64,000 bases of DNA. It comes from Euwallacea fornicatus. Its lineage: Eukaryota; Arthropoda; Insecta; Coleoptera; Curculionidae. Under the pieces are notes generated by a model. The model saw only the letters and a list, made by a program, of their open reading frames with translations. It made no database searches and was not told the origin of the DNA. The first letter of the stretch is position 1, and each line of letters opens with the position of its first letter. Of this stretch, positions 1 to 12,270 are shown piece by piece. The stretch covers positions 868,001 through 932,000 of the forward strand of contig NW_027096008.1 in the NCBI RefSeq assembly GCF_040115645.1, in the 5' to 3' direction. The translations under genes and the position numbers were made by a program.

Positions 1-3000
1 GATAACTTCGGCAAATGTGGACCAAATTTCTTAAACAAAGTGTCAAATTAATTAGCTCGACGAGATTTTGAATATGTCACAACACATCATGATTGCATCT
101 TGTTGAATTTCCAAGAAAAATAGTACTTTATGTGCTCAAACACACAACTTTTGTGACTTTTCCAATTTTGAAGCTCGATAACTTCGGCAAATGTGGACCA
201 AATTTGTTAACCAAAGTGTCAAATTCATCAGCTCGACGAGATCTTTAAAATGACACAACAATTCATGATTGCATCTTGTTGAATTTCCAAGAAAAATAGT
301 ACTTTATGTGCTCAAACACACAACTTTTGTGACGTTTCAAACTTTGAAGCTCGATAACTTCGGCAAATGTGGACCAAATTTGTTAACCAAAGTGTCAAAT
401 TCATCAGCTCGACGAGATCTTTAAAATGACACAACAATTCATGATTGCATCTTGTTGAATTTCCAAGAAAAATAGTACTTTATGTGCTCAAACACACAAC
501 TTTTGTGACTTTTCAAACTTTGAAGCTCGATAACTTCGGCAAATGTGGACCAAATTTGTTAACCAAAGTGTCAAATTCATCAGCTCGACGAGATCTTTAA
601 AATGACACAACAATTCATGATTGCATCTTGTTGAATTTACAAGAAAAATAGTACTTTATGTGCTCAAACACTCAACTTTTGTGACTTTTCAAATTTTGAA
701 GCTCGATAACTTTGGCAAATGTGGACGAAATTTGTTAAACAAAGTGTCAAATTAATCAGCTCGACGAGATCTTTAAAATGACACAACAATTCATGATTGC
801 ATCTTGTTGAATTTCCAAGAAAAATAGTACATTATGTGCTCAAACACACAACTTTTGTGACTTTTCAAACTTTGAAGCTCGATAGCTTCGGCAAATGAAG
901 ACCAAATTTCTTAAACAAAGTGTCAAAGTCATCACCTCAACGAGATTTTGAAGATGTCACAACACATGATGATTGCATCTTGTTGAATTTCCAAGAAAAA
1001 TAGTACTTTATGTGCTCAAACACACAACTTTTGTGACTTTTCAAAATTTGAAGCTCGAAAGCTTCGGCAAATGAAGACCAAATTTCTTAAACAAAGTGTC
1101 AAATTAATCAGCTCAACGAGATTTTGAAGATGTCACAACACATGATGATTGCATCTTGTTGAACTTCCAAGAAAAATAATACTTTATGTGCTCAAACACA
1201 GATATTTTGTGACTTTTCAAACTTTGAAGCTCGATAACTTCGGCAAATGTGGACCAAATTTGTTAACCAAAGTGTCAAATTCATCAGCTCGACAAGGTTA
1301 TGAAGATGTCACAACACACCATGATTACATCTTGTTGAACTTCCAAGAAAAATAGTACTTTATATGCTCAAACACACATATTTTGTGACTTTTCAAACTC
1401 TGAAGCTCGATAACTTTGGCAAATGTGGACCAAATTTGTTACACAAAGTGTCAAAGTAATCACCTCAACGAGATTTTGAAGATGTCACAACACATGATGA
1501 TTGCATCTTGATGAACTTCCAAGAAAAATAGTACTTTATGTGCTCAAACACACAACTTTTGTGACTTTTCAAACTTTGAAGCTCGATAGCTTCGGCAAAT
1601 GAAGACCAAATTTCTTAAACAAAGTGTCAAAGTAATCACCTTAACGAGATTTTAAAGATGTCACAACACATGATAATTGCATCTTGTTGAATTTCCAAGA
1701 AAAATAGTACTTTATGTGCTCAAACACACAACTTTTGTGACTTTTCAAACTTTGAAGCTCGATAACTTCGGCAAATGTGGACCAAATTTGTTAAACAAAG
1801 TGTCAAATTAATTAGCTCGACGAGATTTTGAATATGTCACAACACATCATGATTGCATCTTGTTGAATTTCCAAGAAAAATAATACTTTATGTGCTCAAA
1901 CACACAACTTTTGTGACTTTTCAAACTTTGAAGCTCGATAGCTTCGGCAAATGTGGACCAAATTTGTTAACCAAAGTGTCAAATTAATCAGCTCGACGAG
2001 ATCTTTAAAATGACACAACACACCATGATTACATCTTGTTGAACTTCCAAGAAAAATAGAACTTTATGTGCTCAAACACACATATTTTGTGACTTTTCAA
2101 ACTTTGAAGCTCGATAACTGCGGCAAATGTGGACCAAATTTCTTAAACAAAGTGTCAAATTAATCAGCTCATCGAGATTTTGAAGATGTCACAAAACATC
2201 ATGATTGCATCTTGTTGAATTTCCAAGAAAAATAGTACTTTATGTGCTCAAACACACATATTTTGTGACTTTTCAAACTTTGAAGCTCGATAACTTTGGC
2301 AAATGTGGACCAAATTTGTTAACCAAAGTGTTAAATTAATCAGCTCGACGAGATCTTTAAAATGACACAACACATCATGATTGCATCTTGTTGAATTTCC
2401 AAGAAAAATAGTACTTTATGTCCTCAAACACACAACTTTTATGACTTTTCCAATTTTGAAGCTCGATAACTTTGGCAAATGTGGACCAAATTTGTTAACC
2501 AAAGTGTCAAATTAATCAGCTCGACGAGATCTTTAAAATGACACAACAATTCATGATTGCATCTTGTTGAATTTCCAAGAGAAATAGTACTTTATGTGCT
2601 CAAACACACAACTTTTGTGACTTTTCAAACTTTGAAGCTCGATAGCTTCGGCAAATGAAGACCAAATTTCTTAAACAAAGTGTCAAAGTAATCACCTCAA
2701 CGAGATTTTAAAGATGTCACAACACATGATGATTGCATCTTGTTGAATTTCCAAGAAAAATAGTACTTTATGTGCTCAAACACACATATTTTGTGACTTT
2801 TCAAAATTTGAAGCTCGATAACTTTGGCAAATGTGGACCAAATTTGTTAACCAAAGTGTCAAATTAATCAGCTCGACGAGATCTTTAAAATGACACAACA
2901 ATTCATGATTGCATCTTGTTGAATTTCCAAGAAAAATAGTACTTTATGTGCTCAAACACAGATATTTTGTGACTTTTCAAACTTTGAAGCTCGATAACTT

Positions 3001-4048
3001 TCGCAAATGTGGACCAAATTTGTTTACCAAAGTGTCACATTAATCAGCTCGACGAGATCTTTAAAATGACGCAACACATCATCATTGCATCTTGTTGAAC
3101 TTCCAAGAAAAATAGTACATTATGTGCTCAAACACACAACTTTTGTGACTTTTCAAAATTTGAAGCTCGATAGCTTCGGCAAATGAAGACCAAATTTCTT
3201 AAACAAAGTGTCAAATTAATCAGCTCGACGAGATTTTGAATATGTCACAACACATCATGATTGCATCTTGTTGAATTTCCAAGAAAAATAGTACTTTTTG
3301 TGCTCAAACACACAAGTTTTGTGACTTTTCCAATTTTGAAGCTCGATAACTTTGGCAAATGTGGACCAAATTTGTTAAACAAAGTGTCAAATTAATCAGC
3401 TCAACGAGATTTTAAAGATGTCACAACACATCATGATTACATCTTGTTGAACTTCCAAGAAAAATAGAACTTTATGTGCTCAAACACACAACTTTTGTGA
3501 CTTTTCAAACTTTGAAGCTCGATAACTTCGGCAAATGTGGACCAAATTTCTTAAACAAAGTGTCAAATTAATTAGCTCGACGAGATTTTGAATATGTCAC
3601 AACACATCATGATTGCATCTTGTTGAATTTCCAAGAAAAATAGTACTTTATGTGCTCAAACACACAACTTTTGTGACTTTTCAAACTTTGAAGCTCGATA
3701 GCTTCGGCAAATGAAGACCAAATTTGTTAAACAAAGTGTCAAAGTAATCACCTCAACGAGATTTTGAAGATGTCACAACACATCATGATTACCTCTTGTT
3801 GAACTTCCAAGAAAAATAGTACTTTATGTGCTCAAACACACAACTTTTGTGACTTTTCAAACTTTGAAGCTCGATAACTTCGGCAAATGTGGACCACATT
3901 TCTTAAACAAAGTGTCAAATTAATTAGCTCGACGAGATTTTGAATATGTCACAACACATCATGATTGCATCTTGTTGAATTTCCAAGAAAAATAGTACTT
4001 TATGTGCTCAAACACACAACTTTTGTGACTTTTCAAACTTTGAAGCTC

Positions 4049-4224
4049 GATAACTTCGGCAAATGTGGACCAAATTTGTTAAACAAAGTGTCAAATTAAT
4101 TAGCTCGACGAGATTTTGAATATGTCACAACACATCATGATTGCATCTTGTTGAATTTCCAAGAAAAATAGTACTTTATGTGCTCAAACACACAACTTTT
4201 GTGACTTTTCCAATTTTGAAGCTC
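4049..4224 (+). repeat. Reference 176-bp monomer
   Basis: This copy is used as the coordinate frame for the other entries, counting from the g of gataac; the strand is arbitrary. Landmarks in order: gataacttcgg (1-11), tggaccaaattt (18-29), a tttgttaaacaaa dyad (27-39), gctcgacgag (55-64), a variable segment (65-90) that separates the monomer families, gattgcatcttgttg (91-105), ccaagaaaaatag (111-123), tagtacttta (121-130), ctcaaacacaca (135-146), and T-tracts from 148 to 169. It has four CpGs, at the junction with the previous unit and at 9-10, 58-59 and 61-62. Segment 65-90 occurs in four main forms: attttgaatatgtcac, atctttaaaatgacac, gttatgaagatgtcac and attttaaagatgtcac. Confidence 0.95.
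4054..4070 (+). other. CENP-B-box-like motif in the monomer (weak)
   Basis: At monomer positions 6-22 the sequence cTTCGgcaaAtgtGGac matches 7 of the 9 core bases of the mammalian CENP-B box (TTCG, four bases, A, two bases, CGGG); the last core block reads tgga. The same 17 bp recurs in each monomer with the cttcggcaaatgtgg variant. The common tttggc and atgaagacc variants destroy it. A chance match is quite possible, and no binding is implied. Confidence 0.25.
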
Positions 4225-5014
4225 GATAACTTTGGCAAATGTGGACCAAATTTGTTAAACAAAGTGTCAAATTAATCAGCTCGACAAGGTTATGAAGATG
4301 TCACAACACACCATGATTACATCTTGTTGAACTTCCAAGAAAAATAGTACTTTATATGCTCAAACACACATATTTTGTGACTTTTCAAACTCTGAAGCTC
4401 GATAACTTTGGCAAATGTGGACCAAATTTGTTACACAAAGTGTCAAAGTAATCACCTCAACGAGATTTTGAAGATGTCACAACACATAATGATTACCTCT
4501 TGTTGAACTTCCAAGAAAAATAGTACTTTATGTGCTCAAACACACAACTTTTGTGACTTTTCAAACTTTGAAGCTCGATAACTTCGGCAAATGTGGACCA
4601 AATTTCTTAAACAAAGTGTCAAATTAATTAGCTCGACGAGATTTTGAATATGTCACAACACATCATGATTGCATCTTGTTGAATTTCCAAGAAAAATAGT
4701 ACTTTATGTGCTCAAACACTCAACTTTAGTGACTTTTCAAATTTTGAAGCTCGATAACTTTGGCAAATGTGGACCAAATTTGTTAAACAAAGTGTCAAAT
4801 TAATCAGCTCGACGAGATCTTTAAAATGACACAACAATTCATGATTGCATCTTGTTGAATTTCCAAGAAAAATAGTACATTATGTGCTCAAACACACATA
4901 TTTTGTGACTTTTCAAACTCTGAAGCTCAATAACTTCGGCAAATGTGGACCAAATTTCTTAAACAAACTGTCAAATTAATAAGCTCAACGAGATTTTGAA
5001 GATGTCACAACAAA

Positions 5015-8000
5015 TCATGATTGCATCTTGTTGAATTTCCAAGAAAAATAGTACTTTATGTGCTCAAACACACAACTTTTGTGACTTTTCAAACTTTGAA
5101 GCTCGATAACTTCGGCAAATGTGGACCAAATTTGTTAACCAAAGTGTCAAATTCATCAGCTCGACGAGATCTTTAAAATGACACAACAATTCATGATTGC
5201 ATCTTGTTGAATTTCCAAGAAAAATAGTACTTTATGTGCTCAAACACTCAACTTTAGTGACTTTTCAAATTTTGAAGCTCGATAACTTTGGCAAATGTGG
5301 ACCAAATTTGTTAAACAAAGTGTCAAATTAATCAGCTCGACGAGATCTTTAAAATGACACAACAATTCATGATTGCATCTTGTTGAATTTCCAAGAAAAA
5401 TAGTACATTATGTGCTCAAACACACATATTTTGTGACTTTTCAAACTCTGAAGCTCAATAACTTCGGCAAATGTGGACCAAATTTCTTAAACAAACTGTC
5501 AAATTAATAAGCTCAACGAGATTTTGAAGATGTCACAACAAATCATGATTGCATCTTGTTGAATTTCCAAAAAAAATAGTACTTTATGTGCTCAAACACA
5601 CAACTTTTGTGACTTTTCCAATTTTGAAGCTCGATAACTTCGGCAAATGTGGACCAAATTTCTTAAACAAAGTGTCAAATTAATCAGCTCAACGAGATTT
5701 TGAATATGTCGCAACACATCATCATTGCATCTTGTTGAACTTCCAAGAAAAATAGTACATTATGTGCTCAAACACACAACTTTTGTGACTTTTCCAATTT
5801 TGAAGCTCGATAACTTCGGCAAATGTGGACCAAATTTGTTAACCAAAGTGTCAAATTCATCAGCTCGACGAGATCTTTAAAATGACACAACAATTCATGA
5901 TTACATCTTGTTGAATTTCCAAGAAAAATAGTACTTTATGTGCTCAAACACACAACTTTTGTGACTTTTCCAATTTTGAAGCTCGATAACTTTGGCAAAT
6001 GTGGACCAAATTTGTTAAACAAAGTGTCAAATTAATCAGCTCGACAAGGTTATGAAGATGTCACAACACACCATGATTACATCTTGTTGAACTTCCAAGA
6101 AAAATAGTACTTTATATGCTCAAACACACATATTTTGTGACTTTTCAAACTCTGAAGCTCGATAACTTTGGCAAATGTGGACCAAATTTGTTACACAAAG
6201 TGTCAAAGTAATCACTTCAACGAGATTTTGAAGATGTCACAACACATAATGATTACCTCTTGTTGAACTTCCAAGAAAAATAGTACTTTATGTGCTCAAA
6301 CACACAACTTTTGTGACTTTTCAAACTTTGAAGCTCGATAACTTCGGCAAATGTGGACCAAATTTCTTAAACAAAGTGTCAAATTAATTAGCTCGACGAG
6401 ATTTTGAATATGTCACAACACATCATGATTGCATCTTGTTGAATTTCCAAGAAAAATAGTACTTTATGTGCTCAAACACACAACTTTTGTGACTTTTCAA
6501 ACTTTGAGGCTCGCTAACTTCGGCAAATGTGGACCAAATTTCTTAAACAAAGTGTCAAATTAATTAGCTCGACGAGATTTTGAATATGTCACAACACATC
6601 ATGATTGCATCTTGTTGAATTTCCAAGAAAAATAGTACTTTATGTGCTCAAACACACATATTTTGTGACTTTTCAAACTCTGAAGCTCGATAACTTTGGC
6701 AAATGTGGACCAAATTTGTTACACAAAGTGTCAAAGTAATCACCTGAACGAGATTTTGAAGATGTCACAACACATAATGATTACCTCTTGTTGAACTTCC
6801 AAGAAAAATAGTACTTTATGAGCTCAAACACACAACTTTTGTGACTTTTCAAACTTTGAAGCTCGATAACTTCGGCAAATGTGGACCAAATTTGTTAACC
6901 AAAGTGTCAAATTCATCAGCTCGACGAGATCTTTAAAATGACACAACAATTCATGATTGCATCTTGTTGAATTTCCAAGAACAATAGTACTTTATGTGCT
7001 CAAACACACAACTTTTGTGACTTTTCAAACTTTGAAGTTCGATAACTTCGGCAAATGTGGACCAAATTTCTTAAACAAAGTGTCAAATTAATTAGCTCGA
7101 CGAGATTTTGAATATGTCACAACACATCATGATTGCATCTTGTTGAATTTCCAAGAAAAATAGTACTTTATGTGCTCAAACACACAACTTTTGTGACTTT
7201 TCAAACTTTGAGGCTCGATAACTTCGGCAAATGTGGACCAAATTTCTTAAACAAAGTGTCAAATTAATTAGCTCGACGAGATTTTGAATATGTCACAACA
7301 CATCATGATTGCATCTTGTTGAATTTCCAAGAAAAATAGTACTTTATGTGCTCAAACACACAACTTTTGTGACTTTTCAAACTTTGAAGCTCGATAACTT
7401 CGGCAAATGTGGACCAAATTTGTTAACCAAAGTGTCAAATTCATCAGCTCGACGAGATCTTTAAAATGACACAACAATTCATAATTGCATCTTGTTGAAT
7501 TTCCAAGAAAAATAGTACTTTATGTGCTCAAACACACAACTTTTGTGACTTTTCAAACTTTGAAGTTCGATAACTTCGGCAAATGTGGACCAAATTTGTT
7601 AACCAAAGTGTCAAATTCATCAGCTCGACGAGATCTTTAAAATGACACAACAATTCATGATTGCATCTTGTTGAATTTCCAAGAAAAATAGTACTTTATG
7701 TGCTCAAACACACAACTTTTGTGACTTTTCCAATTTTGAAGCTCGATAACTTTGGCAAATGTGGACCAAATTTGTTAAACAGAGTGTCAAATTAATCAGC
7801 TCGACAAGGTTATGAAGATGTCACAACACACCATGATTACATCTTGTTGAACTTCCAAGAAAAATAGTACTTTATATGCTCAAACACACATATTTTGTGA
7901 CTTTTCAAACTCTGAAGCTCGATAACTTTGGCAAATGTGGACCAAATTTGTTACACAAAGTGTCAAAGTAATCACCTCAACGAGATTTTGAAGATGTCAC

Positions 8001-8222
8001 AACACATAATGATTACCTCTTGTTGAACTTCCAAGAAAAATAGTACTTTATGTGCTCAAACACACAACTTTTGTGACTTTTCAAACTTTGAAGCTCGATA
8101 ACTTCGGCAAATGTGGACCAAATTTCTTAAACAAAGTGTCAAATTAATTAGCTCGACGAGATTTTGAATATGTCACAACACATCATGATTGCATCTTGTT
8201 GAATTTCCAAGAAAAATAGTAC
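5015..8222. repeat. 3.2-kb duplication, copy 1 (offset 4048 bp = 23 monomers)
   Basis: This block matches 9063-12270 at a constant offset of 4048 bp, exactly 23 x 176. Rare private marks are shared: caactttagt (5249 and 9297), ccaaaaaaaatag (about 5569 and 9617), gaggctcgctaac (6507 and 10555), cacctgaacg (about 6740 and 10790), ccaagaacaatag (6973 and 11021) and cataattgc (about 7481 and 11529). Reading found only two differences, at 6831 (a here, t in copy 2) and 7782 (g here, a in copy 2). The start is set where upstream sequence stops matching (caaatcatg against caattcatg). The end is where gtacttta here meets gtacatta in the other copy. Confidence 0.92.
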
Positions 8223-9062
8223 TTTATGTGCTCAAACACACAACTTTTGTGACTTTTCAAACTTTGAGGCTCGATAACTTCGGCAAATGTGGACCAAATT
8301 TCTTAAACAAAGTGTCAAATTAATTAGCTCGACGAGATTTTGAATATGTCACAACACATCATGATTGCATCTTGTTGAATTTCCAAGAAAAATAGTACAT
8401 TATGTGCTCAAACACACAACTTTTGTGACTTTTCCAATTTTGAAGCTCGATAACTTCGGCAAATGTGGACCAAATTTGTTAACCAAAGTGTCAAATTCAT
8501 CAGCTCGACAAGGTTATGAAGATGTCACAACACACCATGATTACATCTTGTTGAACTTCCAAGAAAAATAGTACTTTATATGCTCAAACACACATATTTT
8601 GTGACTTTTCAAACTCTGAAGCTCGATAACTTTGGCAAATGTGGACCAAATTTGTTACACAAAGTGTCAAAGTAATCACCTCAACGAGATTTTGAAGATG
8701 TCACAACACATAATGATTACCTCTTGTTGAACTTCCAAGAAAAATAGTACTTTATGTGCTCAAACACACAACTTTTGTGACTTTTCAAACTTTGAAGCTC
8801 GATAACTTCGGCAAATGTGGACCAAATTTCTTAAACAAAGTGTCAAATTCATCAGCTCGACGAGATCTTTAAAATGACACAACAATTCATGATTGCATCT
8901 TGTTGAATTTCCAAGAAAAATAGTACTTTATGTGCTCAAACACTCAACTTTAGTGACTTTTCAAATTTTGAAGCTCGATAACTTTGGCAAATGTGGACCA
9001 AATTTGTTAAACAAAGTGTCAAATTAATCAGCTCGACGAGATCTTTAAAATGACACAACAAT
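8223..9062. repeat. Monomers between the two 3.2-kb copies
   Basis: About 4.8 monomers of left-domain types, including a gacaagg monomer at 8507 and a caactttagt monomer at 8945, two monomers before its sibling at 9297. The mix of marks repeats those inside the flanking copies, so this interval is itself derived from the same pool. No gene is visible. Confidence 0.8.
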
Positions 9063-12000
9063 TCATGATTGCATCTTGTTGAATTTCCAAGAAAAATAGT
9101 ACTTTATGTGCTCAAACACACAACTTTTGTGACTTTTCAAACTTTGAAGCTCGATAACTTCGGCAAATGTGGACCAAATTTGTTAACCAAAGTGTCAAAT
9201 TCATCAGCTCGACGAGATCTTTAAAATGACACAACAATTCATGATTGCATCTTGTTGAATTTCCAAGAAAAATAGTACTTTATGTGCTCAAACACTCAAC
9301 TTTAGTGACTTTTCAAATTTTGAAGCTCGATAACTTTGGCAAATGTGGACCAAATTTGTTAAACAAAGTGTCAAATTAATCAGCTCGACGAGATCTTTAA
9401 AATGACACAACAATTCATGATTGCATCTTGTTGAATTTCCAAGAAAAATAGTACATTATGTGCTCAAACACACATATTTTGTGACTTTTCAAACTCTGAA
9501 GCTCAATAACTTCGGCAAATGTGGACCAAATTTCTTAAACAAACTGTCAAATTAATAAGCTCAACGAGATTTTGAAGATGTCACAACAAATCATGATTGC
9601 ATCTTGTTGAATTTCCAAAAAAAATAGTACTTTATGTGCTCAAACACACAACTTTTGTGACTTTTCCAATTTTGAAGCTCGATAACTTCGGCAAATGTGG
9701 ACCAAATTTCTTAAACAAAGTGTCAAATTAATCAGCTCAACGAGATTTTGAATATGTCGCAACACATCATCATTGCATCTTGTTGAACTTCCAAGAAAAA
9801 TAGTACATTATGTGCTCAAACACACAACTTTTGTGACTTTTCCAATTTTGAAGCTCGATAACTTCGGCAAATGTGGACCAAATTTGTTAACCAAAGTGTC
9901 AAATTCATCAGCTCGACGAGATCTTTAAAATGACACAACAATTCATGATTACATCTTGTTGAATTTCCAAGAAAAATAGTACTTTATGTGCTCAAACACA
10001 CAACTTTTGTGACTTTTCCAATTTTGAAGCTCGATAACTTTGGCAAATGTGGACCAAATTTGTTAAACAAAGTGTCAAATTAATCAGCTCGACAAGGTTA
10101 TGAAGATGTCACAACACACCATGATTACATCTTGTTGAACTTCCAAGAAAAATAGTACTTTATATGCTCAAACACACATATTTTGTGACTTTTCAAACTC
10201 TGAAGCTCGATAACTTTGGCAAATGTGGACCAAATTTGTTACACAAAGTGTCAAAGTAATCACTTCAACGAGATTTTGAAGATGTCACAACACATAATGA
10301 TTACCTCTTGTTGAACTTCCAAGAAAAATAGTACTTTATGTGCTCAAACACACAACTTTTGTGACTTTTCAAACTTTGAAGCTCGATAACTTCGGCAAAT
10401 GTGGACCAAATTTCTTAAACAAAGTGTCAAATTAATTAGCTCGACGAGATTTTGAATATGTCACAACACATCATGATTGCATCTTGTTGAATTTCCAAGA
10501 AAAATAGTACTTTATGTGCTCAAACACACAACTTTTGTGACTTTTCAAACTTTGAGGCTCGCTAACTTCGGCAAATGTGGACCAAATTTCTTAAACAAAG
10601 TGTCAAATTAATTAGCTCGACGAGATTTTGAATATGTCACAACACATCATGATTGCATCTTGTTGAATTTCCAAGAAAAATAGTACTTTATGTGCTCAAA
10701 CACACATATTTTGTGACTTTTCAAACTCTGAAGCTCGATAACTTTGGCAAATGTGGACCAAATTTGTTACACAAAGTGTCAAAGTAATCACCTGAACGAG
10801 ATTTTGAAGATGTCACAACACATAATGATTACCTCTTGTTGAACTTCCAAGAAAAATAGTACTTTATGTGCTCAAACACACAACTTTTGTGACTTTTCAA
10901 ACTTTGAAGCTCGATAACTTCGGCAAATGTGGACCAAATTTGTTAACCAAAGTGTCAAATTCATCAGCTCGACGAGATCTTTAAAATGACACAACAATTC
11001 ATGATTGCATCTTGTTGAATTTCCAAGAACAATAGTACTTTATGTGCTCAAACACACAACTTTTGTGACTTTTCAAACTTTGAAGTTCGATAACTTCGGC
11101 AAATGTGGACCAAATTTCTTAAACAAAGTGTCAAATTAATTAGCTCGACGAGATTTTGAATATGTCACAACACATCATGATTGCATCTTGTTGAATTTCC
11201 AAGAAAAATAGTACTTTATGTGCTCAAACACACAACTTTTGTGACTTTTCAAACTTTGAGGCTCGATAACTTCGGCAAATGTGGACCAAATTTCTTAAAC
11301 AAAGTGTCAAATTAATTAGCTCGACGAGATTTTGAATATGTCACAACACATCATGATTGCATCTTGTTGAATTTCCAAGAAAAATAGTACTTTATGTGCT
11401 CAAACACACAACTTTTGTGACTTTTCAAACTTTGAAGCTCGATAACTTCGGCAAATGTGGACCAAATTTGTTAACCAAAGTGTCAAATTCATCAGCTCGA
11501 CGAGATCTTTAAAATGACACAACAATTCATAATTGCATCTTGTTGAATTTCCAAGAAAAATAGTACTTTATGTGCTCAAACACACAACTTTTGTGACTTT
11601 TCAAACTTTGAAGTTCGATAACTTCGGCAAATGTGGACCAAATTTGTTAACCAAAGTGTCAAATTCATCAGCTCGACGAGATCTTTAAAATGACACAACA
11701 ATTCATGATTGCATCTTGTTGAATTTCCAAGAAAAATAGTACTTTATGTGCTCAAACACACAACTTTTGTGACTTTTCCAATTTTGAAGCTCGATAACTT
11801 TGGCAAATGTGGACCAAATTTGTTAAACAAAGTGTCAAATTAATCAGCTCGACAAGGTTATGAAGATGTCACAACACACCATGATTACATCTTGTTGAAC
11901 TTCCAAGAAAAATAGTACTTTATATGCTCAAACACACATATTTTGTGACTTTTCAAACTCTGAAGCTCGATAACTTTGGCAAATGTGGACCAAATTTGTT

Positions 12001-12270
12001 ACACAAAGTGTCAAAGTAATCACCTCAACGAGATTTTGAAGATGTCACAACACATAATGATTACCTCTTGTTGAACTTCCAAGAAAAATAGTACTTTATG
12101 TGCTCAAACACACAACTTTTGTGACTTTTCAAACTTTGAAGCTCGATAACTTCGGCAAATGTGGACCAAATTTCTTAAACAAAGTGTCAAATTAATTAGC
12201 TCGACGAGATTTTGAATATGTCACAACACATCATGATTGCATCTTGTTGAATTTCCAAGAAAAATAGTAC
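9063..12270. repeat. 3.2-kb duplication, copy 2
   Basis: Partner of 5015-8222; see that entry for the shared marks and the two differences found. Within both copies a gacaaggttatg monomer recurs at 1760-bp spacing (6043 and 7803 in copy 1, 10091 and 11851 in copy 2). The monomer at 4283 lies a further 1760 bp upstream, so an older 10-monomer periodicity underlies the newer 23-monomer one. Confidence 0.92.

Larger units (their letters stand above)
1..5014. repeat. Left-edge block of mixed monomers
   Basis: About 28 monomers of several variant types, without a long recent duplication that I could define. Three consecutive monomers at about 177-704 are nearly identical (gttaaccaaag plus atctttaaaatgacac type), differing by a few substitutions such as gacgttt near 334. 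A marker ggaccacatt at 3891 recurs at 15859, exactly 68 x 176 bp away, so the 3.7-3.9 kb segment shares ancestry with the 15.7-15.9 kb block. Near 4.7-5.2 kb the rare variant caactttagt occurs twice (4721 and 5249), three monomers apart. No genes or other elements are visible. Confidence 0.85.

Noticed and set aside
1149..1355. Forward reading frame of 68 codons
   Set aside because: It lies wholly within satellite monomers and spans just over one unit. It exists only because local variants removed a stop, and a near-copy at 8365-8571 arises the same way. There is no coding signal.
4225..4260. Pol III A-box-like tttggcaaatgtgg in the tttggc monomer variants
   Set aside because: It resembles the tRNA A box at most positions, but there is no good B box at a tRNA-like distance downstream and no tRNA fold or terminator context. 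Probably coincidence.
8365..8571. Forward reading frame of 68 codons
   Set aside because: Same satellite-derived frame as at 1149-1355. The similarity of the two peptides reflects the shared monomer and not protein conservation.
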